Of a DNA stretch of 16,000 nucleotides, positions 15,569 through 16,000 are shown one piece after another. The notes below the pieces were generated by a model, which saw nothing but the letters and a program-made list of their open reading frames with translations, was not told the origin of the DNA and searched no databases. How positions within the stretch are numbered: position 1 is the stretch's first letter; the number at the start of each line of letters is the position of its first letter. The stretch comes from Gammaproteobacteria bacterium UBA3067. Lineage in GTDB: Bacteria; Pseudomonadota; Gammaproteobacteria; Pseudomonadales; UBA3067. The DNA lies in contig DFBZ01000056.1 of NCBI GenBank assembly GCA_002366835.1, positions 1 through 16,000 on the forward strand. Direction: 5' to 3'. A program made the position numbers and the translations under genes.

Positions 15569-16000
15569 TTACGACTTTTCTACTTGACTAAATTCCAGCT
15601 CAACAGGCGTGGATCTTCCGAAAATAGAAACAGCTACTTGAAGGCGGTTCTTATCGTAATTAACCTCTTCAACAACACCACTAAAATCGGAAAAAGGCCC
15701 GTCATTAACGCGAACGACTTCACCAGGCTCAAACAGCCTGCGTGGGCGCGGCTTTTCAACGCCCTCTTCAATACGGGACAAAATAGCCGCTGCTTCTTTG
15801 TCGCTAATTGGAGCCGGTTTATCCGCTGTACCGCCAATAAAGCCCATAACCTTGGGACAATCTTTTACGAGATACCAGGTATCTTCGTTCATTTCCATAT
15901 TCACCAGCACGTAGCCGGGGAAGAATTTTCGTTCACTTTTCCGCTTTTGGCCTGACTTCATCTCTACCACCTCTTCAGTCGGCACGAGAATGTCACCAAA
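15569..16000 (-). CDS. nusG: Transcription elongation/antitermination factor NusG, 5' end cut by window edge
   Basis: NusG binds the RNA polymerase clamp, suppresses pausing, and links polymerase to Rho or to ribosomal S10. The frame is open to base 16000, giving 143 visible residues from FGDILVPTEEVVEMK. By comparison with E. coli NusG (181 residues) about 38 N-terminal residues lie outside. The N-terminal NGN domain remainder includes KRKSERKFFPGYVLV and VMGFIGGT. The C-terminal KOW domain runs from FEPGEVVRVNDGPFSDFSGVVEEV to the end QVEKS. The GTG at 15983-15985 is an internal valine codon, not a start. The gene lies 119 nt upstream of rplK on the same strand; secE would be expected just beyond the window. 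Confidence 0.97.
   Translation of the reverse strand, partial: FGDILVPTEEVVEMKSGQKRKSERKFFPGYVLVNMEMNEDTWYLVKDCPKVMGFIGGTADKPAPISDKEAAAILSRIEEGVEKPRPRRLFEPGEVVRVNDGPFSDFSGVVEEVNYDKNRLQVAVSIFGRSTPVELEFSQVEKS

Noticed and set aside
15569..15985. Short 138-residue nusG starting at GTG 15983-15985
   Set aside because: The upstream codons FGDIL continue the conserved NusG sequence to the window edge, so the GTG is an internal valine and the gene is truncated by the window, not short.
1..16000. A hidden novel system such as a defence island, mobile element, CRISPR array or small unknown gene
   Set aside because: Every stretch is either a recognised core gene or a short regulatory spacer. No direct-repeat arrays, transposase-like proteins or unexplained ORFs were found on either strand.

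Overview
The window is a nearly complete stretch of the bacterial transcription/translation super-cluster (the 'rif' and 'str' regions). Every gene is on the minus strand. Read in the direction of transcription, from high to low coordinates, the order is nusG (5' end cut off by the window edge), rplK, rplA, rplJ, rplL, rpoB, rpoC, rpsL, rpsG, fusA, tuf (last few codons cut off by the other edge). This order, the short 156-residue S7, the RpoB and RpoC lengths, and very high similarity by eye to Pseudomonas and E. coli proteins point to a gammaproteobacterium. The proteins look closest to marine Cellvibrionales-like or Pseudomonas-like lineages, but that genus-level guess comes from recall only. 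Base composition looks moderate and uniform, with no sign of transferred DNA.

Layout by region. 16000-15569: the NusG C-terminal part, then a 119-nt gap with an intrinsic terminator-like hairpin and a plausible L1-binding leader. 15449-14318: rplK and rplA, one nucleotide apart. 14317-14105: an L10-type leader RNA with a kink-turn helix and a second hairpin just before the rplJ Shine-Dalgarno. 14104-13140: rplJ and rplL. 13139-12790: a 350-nt spacer with an attenuator-like hairpin and two further inverted repeats. 12789-4413: rpoB and rpoC. 4412-4283: a consensus sigma-70 promoter for the str operon. 4282-1: rpsL, rpsG, fusA and tuf.

The genes work together. NusG travels with the RNA polymerase built from RpoB (beta) and RpoC (beta'). 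L11, L1, L10 and L7/L12 form the stalk and L1 arm of the large subunit, which recruit EF-G and EF-Tu. S12 and S7 form the decoding-site and head regions of the small subunit. Regulation appears to be largely post-transcriptional: leader RNAs that can bind L1, L10 and S7, plus partial termination before rpoB so that ribosomal proteins outnumber polymerase subunits.

I found no mobile element, CRISPR array, tRNA or rRNA gene, toxin-antitoxin or defence gene, and no unknown protein. This is a core housekeeping region. The points worth a second look are start-codon corrections (rpoC TTG, rplA internal ATG), non-ATG starts, regulatory RNA structures, and a glycine in the rifampicin region of RpoB where E. 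coli has Ser509.
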